Below are positions 41,380 to 50,412 of a stretch of 64,000 nt of DNA, piece after piece. Made by a program: the position numbers and the translations under genes. Numbering within the stretch: position 1 is the stretch's first letter; every line of letters begins with the position of its first letter. Under the pieces are notes generated by a model. The model had not been told where the DNA came from and searched no databases. It was given only the letters and a program-made list of their open reading frames with translations. This DNA is from Myxococcales bacterium. Its GTDB lineage: Bacteria > Myxococcota_A > Polyangia > Polyangiales > Polyangiaceae. Location of the stretch: the NCBI GenBank assembly GCA_025359105.1, contig JANYHK010000047.1:17550-81549 (forward strand), read 5' to 3'.

Positions 41380-43038
41380 ATGGATACGCAGCTCGACGCC
41401 ATCTACCGGCACGAAAAGGACAAGGCCTCGCGCGTCTGGCTGACCCAGCCCGTAGGCGGCGGACGCGTCGTGGATCTCACGTTTGCCGAGGCCATCGGGC
41501 AGGCGCGGCGCATCGCGGCCTTCCTGGCGGCCAAGGGCTACCCGAAGGGCAGCCGTATCTCGATCTTCTCGAAGAACACGGCGCACTGGTTCCTCGCGGA
41601 CCTGGCGATCTGGATGGCCGGGCATGTCACGGTGCCGATCTACCCGACGCTCGCGGCGAGCAGCATCCGGCAGATCCTCGAGCACAGCGAGGTTCGCCTC
41701 ATCTTCACCGGCAAGCTGGACGGGTTCGCCGCGATGGAGCCCGGCATCCCCGAGAATATCGAGCGTGTTCGGATGCCGCTCGCGCCGCCCTTGGCGAAGG
41801 GCGAAGCGTGGGAGGAGATCGTCCGCGCGACGGAGCCGATGCGTGGCGACCCGCGGCGCGATCCCGACGAGATGGCTACCATCGTCTACACCTCGGGCAG
41901 CACCGGCACCCCCAAGGGCGCCGTGCACAGCTTCCGCTCGATGTGCGCAGGGCGCGTGTGGATCGACCACGCCCGGATGACCGTGGACGATCGCGCGCTC
42001 TCGTACCTCCCGCTCGCGCACGTCGCGGAGCGTGGGGTGCTCGAGACGCCGAACTTCTTCGTGGGCTTCCATGTCTTCTTCGCCGAATCGCTCGAGACCT
42101 TCGTGACCGATCTGCGGCGGGCGCGGCCAACCTTCTTCGGCAGCGTTCCGCGCCTGTGGCTAAAGTTCCAGAGTGGCGTCTTCGAGAAGATGCCGGAGAA
42201 GCGCCTCTCGCTCCTCTTGAAGGTCCCGGTCGTCCGGCGCCTCGTCGCCCGCAAGATCCTTCGAGGACTCGGGCTCGACGCCGTGCGCGCGGCGTTCTGC
42301 GGCTCAGCGCCGGTGCCCGAAGCGCTCCTCGGCTGGTACGCGTCCCTCGGCATCGAGATCGCCGAGATCTACGGGATGACCGAGAACTGGGCCGTCTCGC
42401 ACGCAGGGCGCCTCGGCGAGTTCTCGCCGGGGTGGATCGGGGGCAAGCTCGCCGGCGTCGAGGACAGGATCACGCACGAGGGGGAGCTGCTCGTGAAGAG
42501 CCCCGGCAACATGGTCGGCTACTACCTCGAGCCGGCGCTGACCGCCGAGGTGCTCGACGCGGAGGGCTTCGTCCACACCGGCGATCGCGGGGAGCTCGAC
42601 GCGCGCGGGCGCCTTCGCATCACCGGGCGTGTGAAGGAGCTCTTCAAGACGAGCAAGGGCAAGTACGTCGCGCCCTCGCCGATCGAGAACGATCTCCTCG
42701 CGCACCCGCTGATCGAGCAAGCGTGCGTCTCCGGCAGCGGGATGCCGCAGCCGTTCGCGCTGGTGGTGCTGTCGCCGTCCGCCCGCGCGTCGCTCGCCGG
42801 CGACAAAGCCCACGCCGACGCCGTCCGCGCCGAGGTGAAGGCCCTGCGCGCCGAGATCAACGCCGCCCTCGACCCGCACGAGCAGCTCGACAGGATCGTC
42901 GTCGTCAGCGACGAGTGGACGATCGAAAACGGCCTTCTCACGCCGACGATGAAGCTCAAACGCTCCGCGATCGAGGCCAAGTACGCGCCCCAGGTCGAAG
43001 GCTGGTACGCGGAGCGCGAGCACATCCTGTTCGCGTGA
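41380..43038 (+). CDS. Acyl-CoA synthetase (AMP-dependent ligase)
   Basis: A 552-aa member of the ANL superfamily, close to long-chain fatty-acid-CoA ligases. The ATP/AMP-binding P-loop is TIVYTSGSTGTPKGAVHS. Downstream are EIYGMTENWAVSH (the Y-G-x-T-E motif), HTGDRGELDARGRLRITGR (the GD and hinge region) and KTSKGKYVAPSPIENDLL (catalytic Lys region). The enzyme activates a fatty acid with ATP and joins it to CoA. The length is slightly short but complete. The gene stands alone. Confidence 0.94.
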   Translation: MDTQLDAIYRHEKDKASRVWLTQPVGGGRVVDLTFAEAIGQARRIAAFLAAKGYPKGSRISIFSKNTAHWFLADLAIWMAGHVTVPIYPTLAASSIRQILEHSEVRLIFTGKLDGFAAMEPGIPENIERVRMPLAPPLAKGEAWEEIVRATEPMRGDPRRDPDEMATIVYTSGSTGTPKGAVHSFRSMCAGRVWIDHARMTVDDRALSYLPLAHVAERGVLETPNFFVGFHVFFAESLETFVTDLRRARPTFFGSVPRLWLKFQSGVFEKMPEKRLSLLLKVPVVRRLVARKILRGLGLDAVRAAFCGSAPVPEALLGWYASLGIEIAEIYGMTENWAVSHAGRLGEFSPGWIGGKLAGVEDRITHEGELLVKSPGNMVGYYLEPALTAEVLDAEGFVHTGDRGELDARGRLRITGRVKELFKTSKGKYVAPSPIENDLLAHPLIEQACVSGSGMPQPFALVVLSPSARASLAGDKAHADAVRAEVKALRAEINAALDPHEQLDRIVVVSDEWTIENGLLTPTMKLKRSAIEAKYAPQVEGWYAEREHILFA

Positions 43039-43082
43039 CGCGCGGCGAGCTTCGTCAACGCGCAGAGACCTCTGAGAGGTGC

Positions 43083-44885
43083 CTACCCCTCGATCCGCAC
43101 GGCCAGCGGCGTCGCCTTGCCGGCCTTGTCGATCTTGAGCGCCTGCACGCCGTGCGGAGTCTGCATGAGGAGCACCGCCGCGTTCGAGCGCGTGAACAGG
43201 CGCAGCGCGGTCACCTGGGAGAGCGTGGCGTCGACGCGCCCGTCATGGATCAGATCGTCGAAAAGCACGGTGTCCTCGGCGGACGCGATCTTGTCGGGCG
43301 TCGCGAGGCGCATGCGGATTCCGCCGCGCCGCCCCGCCTTCCATACCGCGAGGAGCTTTCCGTCGAGCTCACCGGTCTGGAGGAGGTAGCTGTCCGCGGG
43401 GACCATCTCCCGGACGTCGCCGAAGAATGCGCGCAGGTCGACCGATTGCGAGCTGCAGGCGTCGACGGTGCAGTGGTCGAGCGTGACCGCGCCCGTCATC
43501 GAGCTCCCTTCGTAGACGATGTCGCGACGGACGACGTTCACCTCGCGCCCACGGCACGTCATCGTGTTGCCGGTGGTACGCGCGTCGCCGCCGAGCTTGC
43601 GCAGTGGCCACCAGCGGTCTCCCGTGTCCATCGCCAGCACCTCGCCGTCGTACGAGCGCGCGACGACCGCGAGCGTCTCCTCGGACTTGCATCCCCGGAT
43701 CGCGCTGGGGAGCATTCCCGTGAAGCCCGCGAGGGCCACGAGCGGCTGAACCGCGCCGAGGTTCGTCGCCGCCGGGAGCGCGTGCTCCGAGCCAGAGGTG
43801 CGCTGCGCGAACAGCGAGCCGTCCGCGGCGTACACGATGGTGTCGAAGACGAGCGAGACGTCGCGATCGTCGCTGACGCCCTTGATGGCGAAGGGCTGGT
43901 GGTGCGCGGCGCCGGTGCCGAGGTGCTCGAGGAGGAACGTCTTCTTCGGCCGGTCGTAGGCGAAGAGCGTCCGGGCGCCCCCCTTCGCGGCGTACGCGCC
44001 GTACGCGTAGAGCGACGCCACCTCGCGCCCATCGACCTCGTAGATGCCGTTTTCACCGTTCGGCGCGGCGAAAAGGAGCGGCAACTCGCCTTCGTCCGCC
44101 GCGCCGCCGAGGACGAGCTCCCGATCGCCCAGCGCCGCCGCCACGCGCCGGCACGCCAGTTCGGCGCCGAGCGTGCAGACCAAGGGGTTCGCTATGTGCG
44201 TCTTCTTGTCCACGAAGAACCGGAGCGACTCGCCGCGCACGACGCGCTCGGTCTTGATGGCGTCGAGCTTCAGGTCGTCCGTCGAGAGCGGCGCGATGCC
44301 CTTCAGCGCGTCGATCGTGAGCGGCGCTGCGGCCTTGGGCGGCGGCTTCATATCCGCGGCCCGCACCGCCGCGAACTTCTCCTTCTTGGCTTTTTCCCAT
44401 AGCGCGTCGACGATGACGAGGACGTCGTCTTCCGGCGCCGGGTTCTTCAGCGTCTTGCCGAGGTGCTCGGCCCAGTAGGCAGTGTCCTTTTCGGTCTTGG
44501 ACGCACGCCCCGCGTCGCTCAGCGCCTCGTGAAGCGCGTGCGCATACGTCGCGCAGGTCTGCGGCCAGATCGCTTCTTGCGCCTTCAGCGGATCGACGGC
44601 GAGCGCCGTGAGCTGGATTCGCCGGTACCGAAGGCTCGGCGTCTCCCCCTGCGCGAGCGGCTCCTCCCCGGTGAGGCACCGCGCGAGGGAAGCGTGGGCC
44701 GTCGCCTGCCCCAGCGCAGCCGCGCGGCTCTGCTGCCACGCGAAGACGCCGATGCCCGCGCCCCCGGCGACCGCGATCGCGACGAGCACGGCGACGACGC
44801 GTCCCTTCTTCGGGCGAACGTCGGGCAGCTGAGAGGAAGACGGCGGGCCGTCGCCGGAGAAAGGAGCCTCGGTGTTGGGTCGCAT
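43083..44885 (-). CDS. Single-pass membrane protein, unknown function
   Basis: A 600-aa protein with one N-terminal membrane helix (VVAVLVAIAVAGGAGIGVFA). The large outside part is beta-rich and includes LYAYGAYAAKGGARTLFAYD and GCKSEETLAVVARSYDGEVL. Its N-terminal third is helical (SLRYRRIQLTALAVDPLKAQ). I chose the ATG at 44885; the frame is open further, but those codons read like an NHL-repeat remnant. No enzyme motif is recognised. It is convergent with the acyl-CoA synthetase. Confidence 0.72.
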   Translation of the reverse strand: MRPNTEAPFSGDGPPSSSQLPDVRPKKGRVVAVLVAIAVAGGAGIGVFAWQQSRAAALGQATAHASLARCLTGEEPLAQGETPSLRYRRIQLTALAVDPLKAQEAIWPQTCATYAHALHEALSDAGRASKTEKDTAYWAEHLGKTLKNPAPEDDVLVIVDALWEKAKKEKFAAVRAADMKPPPKAAAPLTIDALKGIAPLSTDDLKLDAIKTERVVRGESLRFFVDKKTHIANPLVCTLGAELACRRVAAALGDRELVLGGAADEGELPLLFAAPNGENGIYEVDGREVASLYAYGAYAAKGGARTLFAYDRPKKTFLLEHLGTGAAHHQPFAIKGVSDDRDVSLVFDTIVYAADGSLFAQRTSGSEHALPAATNLGAVQPLVALAGFTGMLPSAIRGCKSEETLAVVARSYDGEVLAMDTGDRWWPLRKLGGDARTTGNTMTCRGREVNVVRRDIVYEGSSMTGAVTLDHCTVDACSSQSVDLRAFFGDVREMVPADSYLLQTGELDGKLLAVWKAGRRGGIRMRLATPDKIASAEDTVLFDDLIHDGRVDATLSQVTALRLFTRSNAAVLLMQTPHGVQALKIDKAGKATPLAVRIEG

Positions 44886-44950
44886 GGGTACCTCGATCAC
44901 GCGGTTGTGGCCCTCGTCGGCGATGAGGACGTTGCCGCCGATCGGTGATG
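44886..44950 (-). pseudogene. NHL-repeat fragment upstream of membrane protein
   Basis: On the minus strand a short reading GGNVLIADEGHNRVIEV matches the consensus of an NHL propeller repeat. It runs in frame into the downstream gene. No further repeats are present, so it looks like a remnant or a recombination scar. Confidence 0.4.
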
Positions 44951-44976
44951 AGGAGGTTGCTCGCGGCTTCTCTCGG

Positions 44977-46242
44977 TCAGAGCCCAGGCGGGAGGACGAT
45001 CGACTCGAGCGGAGTCGAGTCGAAGCACGTGCCGGGCTTCGGGATATCGGTGACCTCGTCCACCTCACACTGCTGGACCGGTCCGTTCATGTACTGCATC
45101 CAGAGGTCGTGGTAGCCGCCCTCGAAGTGGCGGTCGGGACGGCTCGCGCCCCACGAATTTTTGATGCGAATGAAGTCGATCGTAGCCGAATCGTCGAGCG
45201 CCGCGGTGAGCGCGGCGTCGCGCTTCTCGAGCGTGCCGGCGGGCAAGAGACCGAAGCCGGGCACATTGCTGACCTGGTAGTCATCCATCACGACCATGTG
45301 ACCGCCCTGCCGACCCGGCGTCGTCGGCGGCTTGCGGAACTGGCCGCCGTCCTCCATCGCGTTGAAGTCGACGTACCAGCTCATGATGACGGGCACGCTG
45401 TGCTGGAGCGCGACCTGGAAGCGCTTCTGGAAGTTGCGTCGCTCGTGCGCCGTGCTCGGGTAAGACGACTCGTTCCACGCGAGCGGGCCGCTGCGCGCGA
45501 AGCCGGAGCGCGTGCCGATGGCGTCGGCGAGCGTGGCCGTGACGTCCTTCTTGGTCTTCGCGTCCCAGACCTTCACGGGGATCGACTTGGCGGCCGAGAT
45601 CTTGGTGCCGGCCGTGGAGGCCTTCTTGTCGAGCGTCTTGGAGGTGCTCACGCCGAACACGCGGTTCATCTGCTGCACGACGGGATCGGCCAGCCCGAAC
45701 GCCGCGTTGAGCTCCTTGCGCACGGTGGTGCGGTTGCGCCGCGCGGTCGCCGACTTGAGCGCTCCGTTCGCGAGCGAGGCGTTGATCGCGGCCTGCGCGC
45801 TCGCCTGGCGCTGGCTCATCTCGCTGTTCGCCTCGCTGGCGATGAAGTCACCCTCGCTCATGACGCCGTAGCGGTTGATAAGCTCGGCGGCGGTGGAGTA
45901 GCTGCCGCCCGTCGAGATGCTGCTGCCGACGCCGCCGTTCGCGATTTGCTCGAACCAGTGCCAGTACGTCCAGTACGACTCGCTGAAGTTCGGCTCCTGG
46001 GCGGTGGCGTTCTTGTTCATCGCCTCGCTCCAGCTCGCCGTCGCGTAGATCCAGCAGTTGCCGATCGACTGGCGCTTCACCGCCGAGTGGTCGACCTCCG
46101 TGATCGCGTCGGTCGTCGCTTCTTCGGGGTTCACGTCGTCGGCCGAATTGGCGCCGGCCGAGCAGCCGGTGACGCCCGACGCGAGCGCGAGGAGGGAGCC
46201 GAGAAGCAGGTGGCGAACGGGGCGGGCGAGTTCGAAGGACAT
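44977..46242 (-). CDS. Papain-like (C1) cysteine peptidase lipoprotein
   Basis: A 421-aa lipoprotein (signal LALASGVTGC, lipidated Cys27). It has a papain-type catalytic arrangement: QSIGNCWIYATASWSEAM (oxyanion Gln58, nucleophile Cys63), GGHMVVMDDY (catalytic His) and FIRIKNSWGA (Asn). The domain is about 350 residues, longer than papain, because of an insert after the first helices. There is almost no propeptide. GGAG 9 bp upstream supports the ATG at 46242. It could act in prey or envelope protein degradation; activity is inferred from the triad. Confidence 0.85.
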   Translation of the reverse strand: MSFELARPVRHLLLGSLLALASGVTGCSAGANSADDVNPEEATTDAITEVDHSAVKRQSIGNCWIYATASWSEAMNKNATAQEPNFSESYWTYWHWFEQIANGGVGSSISTGGSYSTAAELINRYGVMSEGDFIASEANSEMSQRQASAQAAINASLANGALKSATARRNRTTVRKELNAAFGLADPVVQQMNRVFGVSTSKTLDKKASTAGTKISAAKSIPVKVWDAKTKKDVTATLADAIGTRSGFARSGPLAWNESSYPSTAHERRNFQKRFQVALQHSVPVIMSWYVDFNAMEDGGQFRKPPTTPGRQGGHMVVMDDYQVSNVPGFGLLPAGTLEKRDAALTAALDDSATIDFIRIKNSWGASRPDRHFEGGYHDLWMQYMNGPVQQCEVDEVTDIPKPGTCFDSTPLESIVLPPGL

Positions 46243-46360
46243 GGGGGACATCTCCGTGGTTGACGTCGAGCGCCCCGTTCTTGACACACATGTAGGAGGT
46301 TGTCCGGTAAAATCCTTCAACGTCGGGACATGTGGTCCCGCGGCCCCCTCGTGATTGCCG

Positions 46361-46860
46361 CTAAACTGGCATCAAAATCAGCGACATAGCGGTCATGGAT
46401 CTGCGGGTCTGCGGTCGCACTCCGACGCTGGCAAGGACCTCCTTCGAGCCGAACACGATCCCGCCGCGCATGGTCGAGACGACGTTGCGCACGTCGCCAA
46501 TGCGCGCGAGCGGATCGCCGTCGACGACGACGAGGTCGGCGTCCTTGCCCGGCGCGATCGAGCCGCTCTTCTTGTCCTTCTTCATCTCGCGCGCCGGGAC
46601 GATCGTGGCGCTGCGCAGCGCTTCGGCGGGGGTCAGACCTTCGCGTCGCGCATCGCCTTCACCGTCTTGATGACGTGCTCCCACGAATCGCGTCGCGCTT
46701 GCTCCTTGCCCTCCGGGATCGGCAGCCCGCCCGTCAAGAAGTAGCGCTGCGTCATCACGGGCAGGCGCGCGACCAGCCACTCCGAGCCCGTCTCGGGCCT
46801 CCGCACCGAGCCCAAGGACGTGGGGGCGACGTCGTCGTCGCCCCGGTCGCGTCGCGCCGC
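46361..46860 (-). pseudogene. Amidohydrolase remnant with internal deletion and frameshift
   Basis: Two pieces of an imidazolonepropionase-like amidohydrolase are visible. The first reads YFLTGGLPIPEGKEQARRDS and WEHVIKTVKAMRDAKV, then stops near 46633. The second, in another frame, reads GLTPAEALRSATIVPAREMK and GSIAPGKDADLVVVDGDPLA. The usual segment between them, which includes a metal-binding Asp, is missing at the junction. No N-terminus is present, so this is a broken 3' fragment. Confidence 0.72.
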
Positions 46861-46861
46861 G

Positions 46862-47686
46862 TCACCCAGGGAGCCAGCGTGCCACCAGCGCGTCGAGGGC
46901 GCCGTCCTTCGCCGCGCGCAGGGCGGCGTCGAGCTCCGCGGCGCGCGCGTCGGGGACGGCGCTTCCGTAGGCGCGCGCGTAGAGCACCCAGTTGGAGAGC
47001 TCGTAGTGATGGAGGAGAGGCGCGAATCGGCGATCGTCGAACGCGGAGAGCGCCGTCATCGCAGCCTCGGCGTCCTTCGCGGCGAAGAGCGCCTTCGTCG
47101 CGTCGTAGAGCAGCTCGCGCAGCTCCTCGAAGGCGCGCTCCGGCGTGGCCGCCATCGCGGTGACGAGCGCCTCGAAGCCGTCCTCGGAGAGGCCGGCCGC
47201 CGCCGCAGCGTCGCTCATCGCCGGCACCTGCGTCGCCAGGAAGGCCGCGTCCGGTGCGCAGCCGAGGAGGCGGCCCACCAGGTAGGCGTCGAAGGCGCTG
47301 GCGATCGCCTCGCCGAGGAAGAGCGCGTCGGCCGACGACACGCCGTCAACCGAGGGGAGCGCCTTGGCCGCGAGGTGGTGCCACGCCGCATGGGTGACGA
47401 CGTCGGCGTCGAGCCCTCCGACCAGCACGTCGCCTCCCGCTTCGGCGCCCCAGTAGGTGAGGTTCAGAAGGACGGCGCGATCCCAGCGTCCTCGCAGCGC
47501 CGGCGGCAGGACGCGGAAGGGGTAGACGTCCCGATGCAGGACCGCCTTCAGCTCGGCGTACAGGCCAATTCCACGAAACGATCGCTCGTCCTCTATCGTC
47601 AGCTCGTCGACGGTTCGAGTGTCAAAACGGAGGGGGACGCTGGGAGGGAGGGGGGAAGGAGCGGAAGGAGGGGCACGCGACGCCAT
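46862..47686 (-). CDS. Hypothetical helical protein
   Basis: A 274-aa protein with no recognised family. Ala- and Leu-rich helices dominate (AHHLAAKALP-like THAAWHHLAAKALPSVDG, ALFLGEAIASAFDAYLVGRL). The WHHL and HELS-like stretches might form a metal-binding helix pair, but no full HExxH is seen. I chose the ATG at 47686, since upstream codons are Pro/Arg-rich and the gene is divergent from pbpC. The start is uncertain. Confidence 0.6.
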   Translation of the reverse strand: MASRAPPSAPSPLPPSVPLRFDTRTVDELTIEDERSFRGIGLYAELKAVLHRDVYPFRVLPPALRGRWDRAVLLNLTYWGAEAGGDVLVGGLDADVVTHAAWHHLAAKALPSVDGVSSADALFLGEAIASAFDAYLVGRLLGCAPDAAFLATQVPAMSDAAAAAGLSEDGFEALVTAMAATPERAFEELRELLYDATKALFAAKDAEAAMTALSAFDDRRFAPLLHHYELSNWVLYARAYGSAVPDARAAELDAALRAAKDGALDALVARWLPG

Positions 47687-47832
47687 TTTCTTGGACCTTA
47701 CCTTCGCCTCTCCTCGTGGGGGATGGATTTTGGGACTGGCCATCGCGCGAGGCGCGTTTCCCGAGACGGCGCGCCCGCGCGAGCTCAGGCTCCCTTCGCG
47801 CGCCGTCAGGGAATAGATTCGGCGTGCCGTCC

Positions 47833-50343
47833 ATGGTCTCCCTCGCGTCCTTGCGCTCGACGTTCCGCCCGCGGCGCCTCCTCGCCGGCGCGTCGTCGCT
47901 CCGCGCGCGCCTCGGGAGGGAGCGCCGTCGCGTGGCGGTGGTGCTCATGGCGCTCGTCGCGTCGCCGTTCGTGCTGGTCGGCGTTCTGGCGGCGTTGACG
48001 CCGCTTCCCGCCGAGCTCCGCGAGCCGGCGGCGCCATCGCTGCGTGTGCTGGCGCGCGACGGGAAGCTGCTTCGCGAGGTTCGCGCCGACGACGGCGCGC
48101 GCGCCCGTCCGCTGCCGCTCGCGTCGTTCCCGGCGCACGCGCGCAGCGCCGTCCTCGCGGCCGAGGACAAGGGCTTTTATTCGCACGCGGGCGTCGACGT
48201 CGGTGCGGCGGTCCGCGCCGCATTCACCAACGTGACACATGGACGCGTCGTGTCGGGCGCGTCGACGATCACGATGCAGCTCGCGCGGACGCTGCGGCCA
48301 CATCGACGCGGGCTGTGGGGCAAGGTGCAAGAGGCGGCGCTCGCCGTGCGCATCGAGGCGTCCCTGACGAAGGACCAGATCCTCGCGGAGTACCTGAACC
48401 GCGTCGCCTACGGCCCCAACGTGCGCGGGTACGCCGCGGCGAGCCACGCCTATGCAGGCGTCGCGCCGGAGTCGCTCAGCGTCGCGGAAGCGGCCATGAT
48501 CGCTGGACTTCCGCGTGGCCCGTCGCTGTACGACGTCGCCAAGAGGCCCGCCCTCGTCAAGCGCCGCCGCGACCGGGTGCTCGCTCGCATGGCGGCCGCG
48601 GGCATGCTCGACCGCGAGGCGCGCGATCGCGCGATCGCCGAGCCGCTCGCGAAGACCCTGGAAAAACCCGCGTTCGGTGCCCCGCACTTCGTCCGCGGCC
48701 TCGTCACCGGGGCCCTTGCCGACGCGCAGCCGGCGCTCACCGAGACGCTGCGCGACCGGACGGCGCTCTCCGAGCTCCACACCACCCTCGATCGCGAGCT
48801 GCAGCGCGCGGCGGAGAACGCCGTCACCACCACGCTGGCCACGCTCGCGGGCAAGCACGTGACGGCGGGCGCGGTCGTGGTCCTCGAGAACGCGACCGGC
48901 GACGTGCTCGCGTACGTCGGCTCGCCGGACTTCTTCGACGACGCGGCGCTCGGACAGAACGACGGGGCGCGCGCGCGGCGGCAACCCGGCTCGTCGCTGA
49001 AGCCGTTCGTGTACGCGGAGGCCATGGCCCGCCTCGGGTACACCGGGGCGACGCTCTTGCCGGACGTGGAGCTTCACATTCCGCTGCCTGGCGGAGGCGA
49101 CTACGTGCCGCACGACTACGACACGAAGCTCCGCGGCCCCGTGCTCCTGCGCGAGGCGCTCGGCAACTCGCTCAACGTCCCTGCCGTCTACACGCTGCAC
49201 GAGCTAGGCACCGCGCCGGTGCTCGCGCGCCTCCGCGCGTTTGGCTTCGCGTCGCTCACCCTCGACGCCGAGCACTACGGCCCGGCGCTCGCGCTGGGGG
49301 ACGGCGAGGTCACGCTGCTCGAGCTCGCCAACGCCTACGCGACGCTCGCGCGCGGCGGAATGCTGCGCCCGGTGCGTTTCGTGACGGACGTGGCCCGCGC
49401 CGAGGCGCGCACGCATTTCGACGTGGCGAAGGCGGCGCGCGTGGTGGACGAGCCCATCGCGGCGATGCTGACGGACATCCTGAGCGACAAGAAGGCCCGC
49501 GTCGCCGCCTTCGGCGAGCAGAACGCGCTCGAATTCGAGGTCGACGTCGCCGCGAAGACCGGCACGTCGAAGGGGTACCGCGACAACGTGGCCGTCGGGT
49601 ACACACGCGACGTGACGGTGGCGGCGTGGGCCGGCAACTTCGATGGATCGCCGATGGCCGACGTGAGCGGGATCACCGGCGCCGGCCCCATCTTCCACGC
49701 CGTCATGGAGGCCGCGCTGGCGACGCGCCGCACGACGCGCGCGTCGCTCTCGCTCGCCCTCGACGCGCCGCGCCTCGGTCTCGCACGCACTGCGGTGTGC
49801 GCGTTGTCGGGCGAGATTCCGACGTCCGCGTGCCCGCATCTCATCCACGAGTGGCTGCCCGTCGGTGAGGCCGACCATGCGCCCACGTGCACGACGCACG
49901 TGCCGTTGCGCATCGACCTGCGCAACGGGCTGCGCGCAGGCCCCGCGTGCGCGCGCGACGTGACCGCCGAACGTGTCTTCGAACGCTGGGGCGCGCCGTA
50001 CGACGCGTGGGCTTCGCGCACCGGGCGTCCGCTCGCCCCCGCCCAGAGCTCGCCGGAGTGCCCGGACGCGGAGGGCGAGCCCGCCGATCCGCTCGCCGGC
50101 TCGCGCGCCATCCGCATCGCCTACCCGTTCGACGGCGCGAGCTTCGTCGTCGACCCCGAGCGCCCACGCGCGCTGCAGCTGCTCGACATTCGCGTAGAGC
50201 CCCAGGACCCGCGGGCAGAGGTGCGCGTCGACGGCGCGCCGCTGGCCGTGCCGTACCGGTGGCCACTTTCGCCCGGCGCCCACACGATCGTCGTTCACAA
50301 CGGGAATGCGTCGAGCGCGCCCGTGCGTATCCGCGTGCGGTAG
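47833..50343 (+). CDS. pbpC: Penicillin-binding protein 1C
   Basis: Bifunctional class A PBP of 836 aa that polymerises (glycosyltransferase) and may cross-link peptidoglycan. An N-terminal anchor (VAVVLMALVASPFVLVGVLA) precedes the GT51 domain with AVLAAEDKGFYSHAGVD (catalytic Glu) and ASTITMQLARTLRP. The transpeptidase domain has the SxxK nucleophile Ser387 in QPGSSLKPF, NSLN and KTGTSKGYRD (Lys575). The C-terminal BiPBP domain closes the protein. The alpha-2-macroglobulin gene follows 69 bp downstream, as in the well-known pbpC-yfhM pair. Confidence 0.96.
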   Translation: MVSLASLRSTFRPRRLLAGASSLRARLGRERRRVAVVLMALVASPFVLVGVLAALTPLPAELREPAAPSLRVLARDGKLLREVRADDGARARPLPLASFPAHARSAVLAAEDKGFYSHAGVDVGAAVRAAFTNVTHGRVVSGASTITMQLARTLRPHRRGLWGKVQEAALAVRIEASLTKDQILAEYLNRVAYGPNVRGYAAASHAYAGVAPESLSVAEAAMIAGLPRGPSLYDVAKRPALVKRRRDRVLARMAAAGMLDREARDRAIAEPLAKTLEKPAFGAPHFVRGLVTGALADAQPALTETLRDRTALSELHTTLDRELQRAAENAVTTTLATLAGKHVTAGAVVVLENATGDVLAYVGSPDFFDDAALGQNDGARARRQPGSSLKPFVYAEAMARLGYTGATLLPDVELHIPLPGGGDYVPHDYDTKLRGPVLLREALGNSLNVPAVYTLHELGTAPVLARLRAFGFASLTLDAEHYGPALALGDGEVTLLELANAYATLARGGMLRPVRFVTDVARAEARTHFDVAKAARVVDEPIAAMLTDILSDKKARVAAFGEQNALEFEVDVAAKTGTSKGYRDNVAVGYTRDVTVAAWAGNFDGSPMADVSGITGAGPIFHAVMEAALATRRTTRASLSLALDAPRLGLARTAVCALSGEIPTSACPHLIHEWLPVGEADHAPTCTTHVPLRIDLRNGLRAGPACARDVTAERVFERWGAPYDAWASRTGRPLAPAQSSPECPDAEGEPADPLAGSRAIRIAYPFDGASFVVDPERPRALQLLDIRVEPQDPRAEVRVDGAPLAVPYRWPLSPGAHTIVVHNGNASSAPVRIRVR

Positions 50344-50412
50344 TTCTTCTTTTACCGCTACGCTCGCCGCGCTTCGTCCACGATCCTCCGAGGAATACCG
50401 AGAATATTCACC

